Translations under genes and position numbers: made by a program
Source: Algoriphagus vanfongensis DSM 17529
GTDB taxonomy: Bacteria; Bacteroidota; Bacteroidia; Cytophagales; Cyclobacteriaceae
Length of the DNA stretch: 64,000 nt
Assembly (NCBI RefSeq): GCF_000429465.1
Contig: NZ_AUBX01000009.1
Span: 558,001 to 622,000 of the forward strand
Direction of reading: 5' to 3'
Part shown: one piece after another, positions 8,599 to 16,374 of the stretch
Layout: every line of letters begins with the position of its first letter
How positions within the stretch are numbered: position 1 is the first letter of the stretch
The notes under the pieces: model-generated
Database searches by the model: none
Seen by the model: only the letters and a program-made list of their open reading frames with translations
What the model was told of the DNA's origin: nothing

Positions 8599-8952
8599 AT
8601 GAGTTCAAATATTAGAATCACCAGAATTTGCCAGTTGTGCGGAAATTCCTTCACTGCAAAAACCACTGTAACCAAGTACTGCGGGGATAACTGCGCAAAA
8701 AAGGCCTATAAGCTGAGGATGAAAGAGGAAAAAATTCAAAAGAGCCTGACTGAAACAGCTACCACTATCAATCAAGATTGGATGGTTGCCAATCAAAAGT
8801 CCTTTTTGAACGTTAAGGAAACCTGTGTTTATATGGGGATCAGTCGCACTACACTTTGGCGTTTGGTAAAAAGGGATTCCTTGGATGTTAAAAACATAGG
8901 GAGGAAACGAATTTTTAGAAAATCCGATATCGAGTCATTTTTAAATCAATAG
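8599..8952 (+). CDS. small zinc-finger plus helix-turn-helix protein (excisionase-like)
   Basis: A 117-residue protein. Residues 9-33 hold a zinc-finger-like pattern (CQLCGNSF, then YCGDNC). Residues about 70-117 are a MerR/excisionase-type HTH (FLNVKETCVYMGISRTTLWR, then GRKRIFRKSDIESFL). It lies 8 bp before the integrase gene and 18 bp after the iteron array. It is a good candidate for a recombination directionality factor or a regulator of int; this is inferred from context. Confidence 0.75.
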   Translation: MSSNIRITRICQLCGNSFTAKTTVTKYCGDNCAKKAYKLRMKEEKIQKSLTETATTINQDWMVANQKSFLNVKETCVYMGISRTTLWRLVKRDSLDVKNIGRKRIFRKSDIESFLNQ

Positions 8953-8960
8953 CCCCTATT

Positions 8961-10091
8961 ATGAAAGCCACCAAAGTCACCCTAAGAAAACGACCACTAG
9001 AAAATGGGAAGATCAGTTTATACCTAGACTTCTATCCTCCTATTGTAGATCCCAATACCGGCAAGAAAAAAAGGAGAGACTATTTGGGCTTTCATATTTT
9101 TGAAAACCCAAAAACTCCTACCCAGAAAGAATTCAATAGAGTTTGCATCTTAAAGGCCGAAAGTATCAGAACCCAAAAGGAGATTGAGTTTCTAAACAAC
9201 AACTTTGGCTTTTATGACAAATTCAATTTGAAAAGAGATTTCCTTCAATATTTTTTAGAAAAAGGAAAAACTCATTCCAGGACTTCGGGAAATCAGGGAA
9301 ACTGGAAAAGTGCGTATGAACATTTGAAATTATACTCAGGTGGAATTTGCACATTCGCCGAAGTCACTCCAGAATTTTGTGAGGGATTTAAAGAATACCT
9401 ATCCAAAACCAAATCCATTGGCCGAAGTCATAAACTTTCGGCAAACACCCAATTGAGTTACTTTGCAAAACTTCGAGCTACTTTAAAAGATGCTTTGAAA
9501 GAACAGATCATAACGAAAGATCCTTGTATCTCAATTTCAAATGTTAGAGCAGAAGGAAGTAACCGTGTTTACCTGACTCAAGCCGAGGTGATGAAACTTT
9601 ACCAGACTCCCTGTCCAGAATTGCCCATGCTTCGATTGGCTTCCCTGTTTTCTTGCATGACAGGATTAAGATGGTCAGATATTGAGAAACTGACTTGGAG
9701 TGAAATCGAGGATCCTGAGCAAACTGAAATTTCTCTCCTCAAATATCGTCAACGCAAAACAGGAAGGTTTGAATATTTACCGATATCAAAGCAAGCCCGT
9801 GAATTGGTGGGAGAAAGAAAGGGACAGGATGAACAAGTATTCTCAGGATTAAAATACTCGGCTACCAATAATACCATTTTGAAAAACTGGATTCTGAAAG
9901 CCGGAATTCTGAAAAAGGTCACCTTTCATTGCTTCCGACATACCTACGCCACCCTCCAGTTGGCTGGAGGAACTGACATTTATGTGATCTCTGGAAACTT
10001 GGGACATCGCCAGGTAAAAACCACTGAGATTTACACCAAAATCACCAACGAAAAGAAGGTCGAAGCAGCGGATAAGATCAAGCTTTACTGA
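8961..10091 (+). CDS. int: tyrosine-type site-specific recombinase (integrase)
   Basis: A 376-residue integrase of the Bacteroidota type. Residues 1-90 form an arm-binding domain, 90-190 a SAM-like core-binding domain and 200-376 the catalytic domain. Catalytic residues visible are Arg 237 (TGLRWSDIEKL), His 323/Arg 326 (FHCFRHTYATL), His 349 (LGHRQVKTTEIY) and the nucleophile Tyr 358. A lysine near residue 266 fits the beta-hairpin. It is complete. It lies near the left attachment site and should catalyse integration and excision of the element. Confidence 0.93.
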   Translation: MKATKVTLRKRPLENGKISLYLDFYPPIVDPNTGKKKRRDYLGFHIFENPKTPTQKEFNRVCILKAESIRTQKEIEFLNNNFGFYDKFNLKRDFLQYFLEKGKTHSRTSGNQGNWKSAYEHLKLYSGGICTFAEVTPEFCEGFKEYLSKTKSIGRSHKLSANTQLSYFAKLRATLKDALKEQIITKDPCISISNVRAEGSNRVYLTQAEVMKLYQTPCPELPMLRLASLFSCMTGLRWSDIEKLTWSEIEDPEQTEISLLKYRQRKTGRFEYLPISKQARELVGERKGQDEQVFSGLKYSATNNTILKNWILKAGILKKVTFHCFRHTYATLQLAGGTDIYVISGNLGHRQVKTTEIYTKITNEKKVEAADKIKLY

Positions 10092-10653
10092 CCAGTTTTC
10101 TTGACCAACATCTCAAGTTGAATTCCAAAACTCATCAAATTCCATCCATATTTTTGGAAAAATTAGGTTTGAATAGAAAAAAAGTTAAATTTTTTTTTTG
10201 ACCAGTTATGCACAGTTTCTATTGTGATATATATATACGAATATCTATATATACGTATATATGTAAAATTCACAAATCACAGTCTCACAACTCTGAAATA
10301 CACTTTTAAGTTAACTTCTTGTAAACATTCATTTTTTCATGAAAATTAAATTTTATAATGAATGCTGCCTGCTATCTACAAATTCGTCTCAATAAACATA
10401 AACAAAAATTTTTCAAATCAATTTTAAATCTCTGATTTTCAGTATTTTAAATACATTTTTTTTGTCCCTAAAATATATACACATATGTAGATATTTATAT
10501 ATCTATATATATAACTTGTCAAATCTGGTCATATCTGGTCAAATCTGATCATACACTCATATAAAATGAAACAACTTACTCTATAAGCTAAATTATGGAT
10601 TTGCTTTATACTCTTCTTTTTCTATAAATTTCGAGAAACAAATCCATGTAATT
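10092..10653. other. AT-rich intergenic region, candidate replication origin
   Basis: About 560 bp without a gene, far more AT-rich than its surroundings. It has runs of alternating AT (10226-10264 and 10472-10514), a 16-bp palindrome ATATATACGTATATAT at 10247-10262, and 10-bp iterons at 10521-10550. It precedes an HTH protein and an SF3-like helicase, an arrangement that suits an oriV used after excision. No experiment is implied; this is inference from layout. Confidence 0.45.
10521..10550 (+). repeat. 10-bp iterons (ATCTGGTC)
   Basis: AAATCTGGTC, ATATCTGGTC and AAATCTGATC are in exact tandem, preceded by a weaker copy at 10511-10520. The period matches one helical turn. They lie about 100 bp before the HTH gene and are candidate binding sites for it or for the replication protein. 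Confidence 0.6.
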
Positions 10654-11004
10654 ATGAAATCAAACAATCCATTTGAGAGTTTGAGTTTAGAACTAAAAGA
10701 AGGCTTTTCTTTATTACTGGAAGAAATTAAAAAAGCCAACAATAGTGGTTCTGAAAAAGCTCAATCAGAGGAAATCTTGACTGTAAAAGAAGCTGCGGAA
10801 TTTTTAAACCTGAGCATCTATTCGATTTATGCAAAAACCTCAAGAAAAGAGATCCCCTATCACAAATCTGGAAGGAAGCTACATTTCTTCAAGGTTGATT
10901 TAATCAACTGGCTGAAAAAAACCAGAATCAAGACCAATGCTGAAATCGAGGAAGAAGCTGAAGAATATCAGAAAAATCGGTCTTCAAGAAAATCAAGAGT
11001 ATGA
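10654..11004 (+). CDS. helix-turn-helix DNA-binding protein (excisionase/MerR-like)
   Basis: A 116-residue protein with a central HTH at residues about 45-90 (LTVKEAAEFLNLSIYSIYAK, then HKSGRKLHFFKVDLINWL). A charged, coiled-coil-like N-terminal segment and a basic tail (RSSRKSRV) flank it. Its stop overlaps the start of the helicase gene by 4 bp (ATGA), so the two are translationally coupled. It could bind the iterons upstream and act in replication control. The exact role is unknown. Confidence 0.75.
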   Translation: MKSNNPFESLSLELKEGFSLLLEEIKKANNSGSEKAQSEEILTVKEAAEFLNLSIYSIYAKTSRKEIPYHKSGRKLHFFKVDLINWLKKTRIKTNAEIEEEAEEYQKNRSSRKSRV

Positions 11005-12218
11005 AAAGTATTGAAGATAGATATATTCGAGTAGGTACTTCACTCTTCAAGCGGGTCAAGAAACCAATGATGAGTGGAAAAGATGAGGAAATGATGATTT
11101 CCTGGAATTTGGACACCATTAAGCAGGACTACCCCAACTGGCGGGATGTAGTGAAAAATATGGAACGCTACAATGGTTTTTGCACCATTCCGGAGCATTT
11201 GGAATACCAACGAAATTACCAAGGATTTTACAATCTCTATGAACCGATTTCCTTGAGTCCCCTTCCTGGTGATTGCCCAAACATCCTGAGCTTTGTCAAA
11301 CATATTTTTGGGGATCAGTATGAAATTGGCTTGGATTATCTTCAACTCCTTTTTACCAAGCCCAGCCAACGTCTCCCTGTTCTTTGCCTAGTCAGTAGTG
11401 AAGGAAATACTGGAAAAACCACCTTCCTAAACCTTCTGAAGGCGATTTATGGGAACAATATGACCTTCAACACCAATTCTGATTTCCGAAGTAATTTCAA
11501 TTCGGATTGGGTTTCGAAGCTGATAATTGCAATTGACGAAGTACTGCTGGATCGGAAGGAAGACAGTGAGAAAATCAAAAACCTGAGTACTGCCAAATCC
11601 TATAAAGCTGAAGCCAAAGGAAAAGACCGTTTTGAAGTGGAGTTTTTTGGGAAAATCATTCTGTGCTCCAATAACGAAGATAATTTCATGGTCATTGGAG
11701 TCCAGGAAACTCGTTATTGGGTGAGGAAGGTCCCTACTTTAGAAAAGTTGGATCCTGATTTTCTATATAAACTAGAAGACGAACTCCCCCACTTTCTCCA
11801 CTATTTGCTTCAAAGAAATCTCGTTACATCCAAAAGTTCGCGAATGTGGTTTACTCCAGAGCAAATCTATACTCCTGCACTTCGAAGAGTAAAATCCTAT
11901 TCTATCAACAAAGTAGAACTGGAGCTTTTTGAAACAATCAAGGAAATCATGGAAAGCCGTGAGCTCACAGAATTTTGTTTGACCAATACACATGCAAAGA
12001 AGTTACTGGAAAGGTCCGGACTCACTGTTTCCCGTTCCTACGTCCGTAAAATTTTAGAGGAAGTTTGGAAACTGAAACAGTATCCCAATGCCTCCAACTT
12101 CACCGCTTACCAGTATGACTCAACCGGTAGCATCTGTGAAAAAGAAGAGAAAGGTAGGTACTACAAAATACTTCAACAGGAATTAGAGCCGATTTTGTCT
12201 GGAATGTTGACTAATTGA
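11001..12218 (+). CDS. primase-helicase-like protein (SF3/D5-type ATPase)
   Basis: A 405-residue protein related to the virE/DUF5906 helicases of Bacteroidota mobile elements. An ATPase core is visible: Walker A SSEGNTGKTTFLNLL near residue 133, Walker B LIIAIDEVLL near residue 174, and a sensor-like strand KIILCSNNEDNF near residue 218. The C-terminal part contains a winged-helix-like stretch (KLLERSGLTVSRSYVRKIL). It probably unwinds the excised element for replication. The N-terminal part lacks a clear primase motif. Confidence 0.8.
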   Translation: MKSIEDRYIRVGTSLFKRVKKPMMSGKDEEMMISWNLDTIKQDYPNWRDVVKNMERYNGFCTIPEHLEYQRNYQGFYNLYEPISLSPLPGDCPNILSFVKHIFGDQYEIGLDYLQLLFTKPSQRLPVLCLVSSEGNTGKTTFLNLLKAIYGNNMTFNTNSDFRSNFNSDWVSKLIIAIDEVLLDRKEDSEKIKNLSTAKSYKAEAKGKDRFEVEFFGKIILCSNNEDNFMVIGVQETRYWVRKVPTLEKLDPDFLYKLEDELPHFLHYLLQRNLVTSKSSRMWFTPEQIYTPALRRVKSYSINKVELELFETIKEIMESRELTEFCLTNTHAKKLLERSGLTVSRSYVRKILEEVWKLKQYPNASNFTAYQYDSTGSICEKEEKGRYYKILQQELEPILSGMLTN

Positions 12219-12242
12219 TTTATTGAATTGAAAATGAACAGG

Positions 12243-12397
12243 TTAACAAGTCAACAATCAGTCAACATTTGGTCAACAATTGAAATTAATGTTGACCATT
12301 GATCAACAATGCGATTGGAATGTTGACCTGAAAGTTGACCAAATGTTTACCGTACAAAAAACTGATAAACAATGACTTGAGATCAAAAGTCAACAAA
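12243..12397. repeat. cluster of TCAACA / TGTTGA repeats
   Basis: TCAACA starts at 12251, 12262 and 12273 (exact 11-bp period) and recurs at 12303 and beyond 12389. The reverse complement TGTTGA occurs at 12290 and 12321, and GTTGACC again at 12334. GGTCAACA (12271-12278) and TGTTGACC (12290-12297) form a perfect 8-bp inverted pair with an 11-bp spacer. They are likely binding sites for a relaxosome or replication protein. Confidence 0.65.
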
Positions 12398-12549
12398 TCA
12401 ACATTTAATTCGGCCTTTTTGACAATTCCTAAAGACAAAGAAGCAACTATAGCAGCTGAGCCTCTTTTTCTTTTTGCTGTATTTCAATTCATCCTGCTCT
12501 GGAAAATTCAAAAGGAAGAAAAAAAGAAGATGGAATCAGGGGTCGCTTT

Positions 12550-12592
12550 GCGAAGCAAGCCATGTTTTGGTCAGACCAAAACGCTTGTTCGC
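12550..12592 (+). other. candidate oriT cruciform
   Basis: GTTTTGGTC-A-GACCAAAAC (12564-12582) is a perfect 9-bp inverted repeat with a 1-nt centre. It is extended outward by GCGAAGCAAGC (12550-12560) pairing with GCTTGTTCGC (12583-12592) with a single bulge. It lies about 45 bp before mobC and 380 bp before the relaxase gene, the usual oriT position. The nick site cannot be assigned by eye. Confidence 0.55.
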
Positions 12593-12635
12593 TACTCTTA
12601 GAAATAGAAATCTCACTTCGTTCAAATCCTTAACT

Positions 12636-12980
12636 ATGGCAAGGCCAAGAAAACCACAAAAAGAAAAAAGAGACACCAAGTTCACATTCAAAATGAACGA
12701 ACGAGAAGTCTTGGCTTTGGCAGAACTCAGTGAATATTCAAATATTAGTCCTACCGAGGTGATCAGGTCTTGTGTCTTCAAAAACAGATTGCTCCAAGCA
12801 AGAATGCCAAGTATTGATGTCAAAACTTACCTGGAGCTTAAAAAGATTGGAACCAATATTAACCAGATAGCCAGGCATTACAATTCAGGGAAAGAGGTTC
12901 CGCCTGATAAGTTGAGAGCTTTTATTTCACTTAAGGAAAAATTAGACAGCATTCTTAAAAGACTGATCAATGATCGCTAA
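12636..12980 (+). CDS. mobC: MobC-like mobilization protein (relaxosome accessory)
   Basis: A 114-residue protein. The start at 12636 (MARPRKPQKEKRDTKFTFKM) is preferred over a longer upstream reading that runs through the oriT-like cruciform. It has a ribbon-helix-helix-like N-terminus and a MobC signature (LKKIGTNINQIARHYN near residues 68-83). It should bind oriT and help the relaxase. It overlaps the relaxase gene by 11 bp. Confidence 0.85.
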   Translation: MARPRKPQKEKRDTKFTFKMNEREVLALAELSEYSNISPTEVIRSCVFKNRLLQARMPSIDVKTYLELKKIGTNINQIARHYNSGKEVPPDKLRAFISLKEKLDSILKRLINDR

Positions 12981-14133
12981 GCAATCCATCGGAACTTCAT
13001 TTTTGGGAGCATTGAACTACAATCTGAAAAAGCTGTATTCCAAAGATCCCGCACAAAAAGCAGAACTATTAGAGACAAACTTTGTAAGTCTACAACAAGA
13101 TCAGGTCAAAAAGGAATTGAATATTCTAAGGGATCTAAATCCAAGACTGAAAAGGAACACCTTTCACACCAGCTTGAATTTTGCGATTGGTGAAGATATC
13201 AGCAATCAAAAGATGCTGGAAGTAGCCCAAGAGTATATGAAGAAAATGGGGTTTGATAATAATGCTTTTTTCATTTTCCGTCATCATGATTCCTCCCATC
13301 CTCATTGCCACATATTAAGTCTAAGAAATCGCTTTGACGGAACTGTTGTATCTGACAGCAATAATTACAAGCGAAGTGAGAAAATCGTAAGAGAGTTAGA
13401 AGAAAAGTACCGTTTGGAAAAAGTCAATGACAGCGAAAAAGCCAAACTCAAAGCACCGAATAAAGATGAATTAGAAATGGTTATCAGAACCGGCAAAGCA
13501 TCCAATAAAATGTTGATGCAAGAAAAAGTGGCTACTCAACTCAATCATTCCAAGTCCATCCAAGATTTGATTCGAAACCTCGAAAAGGAAGGAATCTACC
13601 TCCTATTCAATCAAGCAAGCACAGGGCGAGTTTCAGGAATCACCTATTTAAGCAAAAATTTCAAAGCCAAAGGTCAAGCCTTAGGAAACCAGTTTAAATG
13701 GTCAAACGTCAAAAAATCAATCAACTATGAGCAAACTAGAGACAGCGAAGAAATTGGTAAGGCAAACCATCGAACAAAATCAATCTTCGGAGAAAATAAA
13801 GGAAGAAAACAATTACAAAATACACTACCTATCGGTACAACTGGACAAATTGATTCAGAACACACATTACTTGAACAAGAGTCAAAACAATCTGGAGCAG
13901 AAGATTCAAAAGATCCACGAGAGCAATCAAATAGCGTTAGAACCGATCAAGAAAGAAATTCAGCACCTGATCAACAGCCAGAAGAAAACCAGGACAGTTC
14001 TCATCATCTCTTATCTGACGCTGCTAATACCCTTGCTGGCCTGGGGAATTTGCTTGGCAATCTTTCGCCTTCTGGAAATCTAGAAAAAGACCGCAAAAAG
14101 AAAAAGAAGAAAGAAGAAGGACTTTCAAGATAG
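12970..14133 (+). CDS. mobA: relaxase/mobilization nuclease (MOBP-like)
   Basis: A 387-residue relaxase that would nick one strand at oriT and pilot it into the recipient. The N-terminal domain has the candidate tyrosines Y17 and Y23 and the metal-binding motif FRHHDSSHPHCHIL near residues 103-116 (His 110, 112, 114). From about residue 250 on the protein is hydrophilic and low in complexity (E/S/Q-rich, then a K-rich tail). This same stretch encodes another protein in a second frame (13727-14083), which may explain its odd composition. Confidence 0.9.
   Translation: MIAKQSIGTSFLGALNYNLKKLYSKDPAQKAELLETNFVSLQQDQVKKELNILRDLNPRLKRNTFHTSLNFAIGEDISNQKMLEVAQEYMKKMGFDNNAFFIFRHHDSSHPHCHILSLRNRFDGTVVSDSNNYKRSEKIVRELEEKYRLEKVNDSEKAKLKAPNKDELEMVIRTGKASNKMLMQEKVATQLNHSKSIQDLIRNLEKEGIYLLFNQASTGRVSGITYLSKNFKAKGQALGNQFKWSNVKKSINYEQTRDSEEIGKANHRTKSIFGENKGRKQLQNTLPIGTTGQIDSEHTLLEQESKQSGAEDSKDPREQSNSVRTDQERNSAPDQQPEENQDSSHHLLSDAANTLAGLGNLLGNLSPSGNLEKDRKKKKKKEEGLSR
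13727..14083 (+). CDS. small coiled-coil/membrane protein encoded inside the relaxase gene
   Basis: A 118-residue frame wholly within the 3' part of mobA, shifted by +1. Residues 1-85 look like a long heptad coiled coil (QLDKLIQNTHYLNKSQNNLE, then QKIQKIHESNQIAL). Residues about 90-115 are one strongly hydrophobic helix (LIISYLTLLIPLLAWGICLA). The protein-like character of this frame and the low complexity of the mobA frame in the same DNA argue that it is real. Overlapping mob genes of this kind are known from ColE1 (mbeB/mbeD inside mbeA) and RSF1010 (mobB in mobA). It is probably a membrane-associated mobilization helper. Confidence 0.65.
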   Translation: MSKLETAKKLVRQTIEQNQSSEKIKEENNYKIHYLSVQLDKLIQNTHYLNKSQNNLEQKIQKIHESNQIALEPIKKEIQHLINSQKKTRTVLIISYLTLLIPLLAWGICLAIFRLLEI

Positions 14134-14144
14134 AGAAACCGAGA

Positions 14145-14205
14145 AAAGTTATTTCCGTAATTTTTCCAGGCCTTTGGAGGGGCCGAAAAATTCCAGAATA
14201 ACTTT
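14145..14205 (+). other. long imperfect hairpin after the mobilization operon
   Basis: AAAGTTATT (14145-14153) pairs with AATAACTTT (14197-14205). Inside, AATTTTTC (14159-14166) pairs with GAAAAATT (14185-14192) and GGCC (14169-14172) with GGCC (14181-14184). It could be a terminator of the mob operon, although no T run follows, or a protein-binding or RNA element. Confidence 0.45.
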
Positions 14206-14343
14206 GATCACACCTAACTAAAGGGAAAAACCATTAATGAAAAGAATCCATTTTCCTCTTTTCTCATTTGCCTTTTTTCTCAAAAAAAATGCATCTTGTA
14301 TTTAGTTTTTTAAGAAAGATGATTTTAGAATTTTAAAATAAAA

Positions 14344-14907
14344 ATGCAAAGTGCCTTCAACTCCGACTTCCCAGAACTTGATACTCCAGATGCTCACCTA
14401 GATATCATCTATAAGGATGGAAAATTTTTGGACGCAGCACTTCAAAAGGAAATTATTTTTGAATACGACCAAAAACTTTTTCCAAATGGAATTCACTTAA
14501 AACTTCTTGTACCTCTTTTTGCTCTCAATTCAGAAGAACAAAAAATTCATAATAATAGAAAAAGGAAAAAATTCTTAGAAAATGGAACGGTACTCTTTTT
14601 TGCAATAGACAACCTTTCCTTCTATTGTGAATTGGAAGATGACCTTTACCTGATTCAAGTAGGAAATAGAACTCCCAAACTTTCCTCTTGCAAATGCAAA
14701 CTGCTTGGGGCAGATGACTCAAGGGGAAGACCCTTCACACCATTCAATCAGAAAAATTATGATTCATTGAATCAATTATATTCAGGGGCATCAATGGATT
14801 ATTTTTCTCACAGAAAATACCATACAGGAAACGCTTTCAAAAAATTTTCAACTCAAAACCGCAAGACACTTCAATACCTCAGAGATACCTTTTCTTGGGA
14901 AGATTAA
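14344..14907 (+). CDS. hypothetical protein preceding the type I RM operon
   Basis: A 187-residue soluble protein I do not recognise. It starts MQSAFNSDFPELDTPDAH, has a hydrophobic strand LLVPLFALNSEEQ near residue 57, and a Cys pair (SSCKCKLLG) near residue 120. There is no signal peptide or membrane helix. It ends 12 bp before hsdM and shares its orientation, so it may be the first gene of the RM operon and act with it. A long A/T-rich leader precedes it. Confidence 0.6.
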   Translation: MQSAFNSDFPELDTPDAHLDIIYKDGKFLDAALQKEIIFEYDQKLFPNGIHLKLLVPLFALNSEEQKIHNNRKRKKFLENGTVLFFAIDNLSFYCELEDDLYLIQVGNRTPKLSSCKCKLLGADDSRGRPFTPFNQKNYDSLNQLYSGASMDYFSHRKYHTGNAFKKFSTQNRKTLQYLRDTFSWED

Positions 14908-14919
14908 TAATTAACATTC

Positions 14920-16374
14920 ATGTTCGAACAAACCTTTAAAAACGTAGACGATATCCTTCACAAAGACGCGGGCTGTGGCTCTGAATTGGATTATGTGGAG
15001 CAGACTTCTTGGGTGCTTTTTCTGAAATACCTGGATGATCTGGATCAGGATCGGGCTACTGCTGCCGAACTGGAAGGCAAAACTTATACCTCCATCATCA
15101 GTCCGGAATATCAGTGGAGTACTTGGGCTGCACCCAAACTTCCAAATGGAGAACTCAATCACCATAATGCAAAGACTGGGGATGATCTTAATGATTTTGT
15201 AAATGTCAAACTCTGGCCTTACCTAAAAAGCTTCAAGCTTTCTGCTTCCAGTCCAGATACTATAGAATACAAAATCGGAGAAATCTTCAGCGAACTCAAG
15301 AACCGAATTCAAAGTGGCTACAACCTTCGGGAAGTAATCAATCTGATAGATTCCCTACGCTTCCGAACCTATGCCGAAAAGCATGAAATGTCCCATCTCT
15401 ATGAGGGAAAAATCAAAAACATGGGCAATGCCGGGCGAAATGGTGGAGAATACTATACCCCTCGACCACTTATCACCACCATCATCAAAGTGGTGAATCC
15501 GCAAATCGGCGAAACCGTCTATGATGGCGCGGTGGGTTCGGCAGGCTTCCTATGCGAGGCTTTCGACTACATGCGAAACTCCAAGTCACTGACTACTGCC
15601 GAGTCTGAAATCCTTCAGAAGCGTACCTTCTACGGAAAGGAAAAGAAATCACTAGCCTATATCATCGGGATTATGAATATGATCCTGCATGGTGTGGAAG
15701 CTCCAAATATCATCCATACCAATACACTGGCTGAGAATATCGCAGATATTCAGGAAAAGGATAGATACGATGTGGTACTGGCCAATCCTCCTTTCGGGGG
15801 CAAGGAAAGAGCAGAAGTGCAGGAGAACTTCCCGATCCGAACCGGAGAAACCGCTTCCCTTTTTTTACAACACTTTATAAAAATCTTAAGAGCCGGTGGT
15901 CGTGCAGGTGTGGTCATCAAAAACACCTTCCTTAGTAATACTGATAATGCTTCGATAGCCTTACGAAAACAACTCTTAGAAAACTGCAACCTGCATACCG
16001 TCTTGGATCTTCCAGGAGGAACCTTTACCGGAGCAGGGGTCAAAACCGTCGTCCTCTTCTTCGAAAAAGGCAGCGCTACGAAAAAGGTCTGGTTCTATTC
16101 CCTCAATTTGGATCGCAACCTTGGAAAGACTAATCCCATAAATGAAAATGATCTCGCGGAGTTTGTGGAATTACAAAAAACATTCGCGGATAGCGAAAAC
16201 TCCTGGACTATAAACATCAAAGACGTAGATCAAAACACCTTCGACCTTTCAGTCAAGAACCCAAACAAAAAAGAAGAAGCTGCCCTTCGATCTCCACAAA
16301 CTATTCTAGAGGAAATGAAAGCCTTAGACGAGGAAAGTGCAGAGATCTTAAACTCAATCTTGGAATTGATATGA
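14920..16374 (+). CDS. hsdM: type I restriction-modification system methyltransferase subunit
   Basis: A 484-residue N6-adenine methyltransferase. The N-terminal HsdM helical domain (DYVEQTSWVLFLKYLDDLDQ) is followed by the catalytic domain: GGEYYTPRPL, SAM-binding motif I in variant form YDGAVGSAGFL near residue 201, and catalytic motif IV NPPF near residue 289. It methylates the target adenine in both strands in complex with HsdS. Its stop overlaps the hsdS start by 4 bp. Confidence 0.95.
   Translation: MFEQTFKNVDDILHKDAGCGSELDYVEQTSWVLFLKYLDDLDQDRATAAELEGKTYTSIISPEYQWSTWAAPKLPNGELNHHNAKTGDDLNDFVNVKLWPYLKSFKLSASSPDTIEYKIGEIFSELKNRIQSGYNLREVINLIDSLRFRTYAEKHEMSHLYEGKIKNMGNAGRNGGEYYTPRPLITTIIKVVNPQIGETVYDGAVGSAGFLCEAFDYMRNSKSLTTAESEILQKRTFYGKEKKSLAYIIGIMNMILHGVEAPNIIHTNTLAENIADIQEKDRYDVVLANPPFGGKERAEVQENFPIRTGETASLFLQHFIKILRAGGRAGVVIKNTFLSNTDNASIALRKQLLENCNLHTVLDLPGGTFTGAGVKTVVLFFEKGSATKKVWFYSLNLDRNLGKTNPINENDLAEFVELQKTFADSENSWTINIKDVDQNTFDLSVKNPNKKEEAALRSPQTILEEMKALDEESAEILNSILELI

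Larger units (their letters stand above)
12219..12635. other. repeat-rich intergenic region upstream of the mobilization genes
   Basis: About 420 bp with no convincing gene. The left half (12240-12400) is crowded with GTCAACA in both orientations, and the right half contains a large cruciform (12550-12592). Together they look like an oriT with accessory protein-binding sites. A possible 88-codon frame at 12335-12601 has no recognisable features. Confidence 0.55.

Noticed and set aside
12335..12601. Possible 88-codon gene between the helicase gene and mobC
   Set aside because: It runs through repeat clusters and the cruciform, has no recognisable domain and poor protein-like composition.
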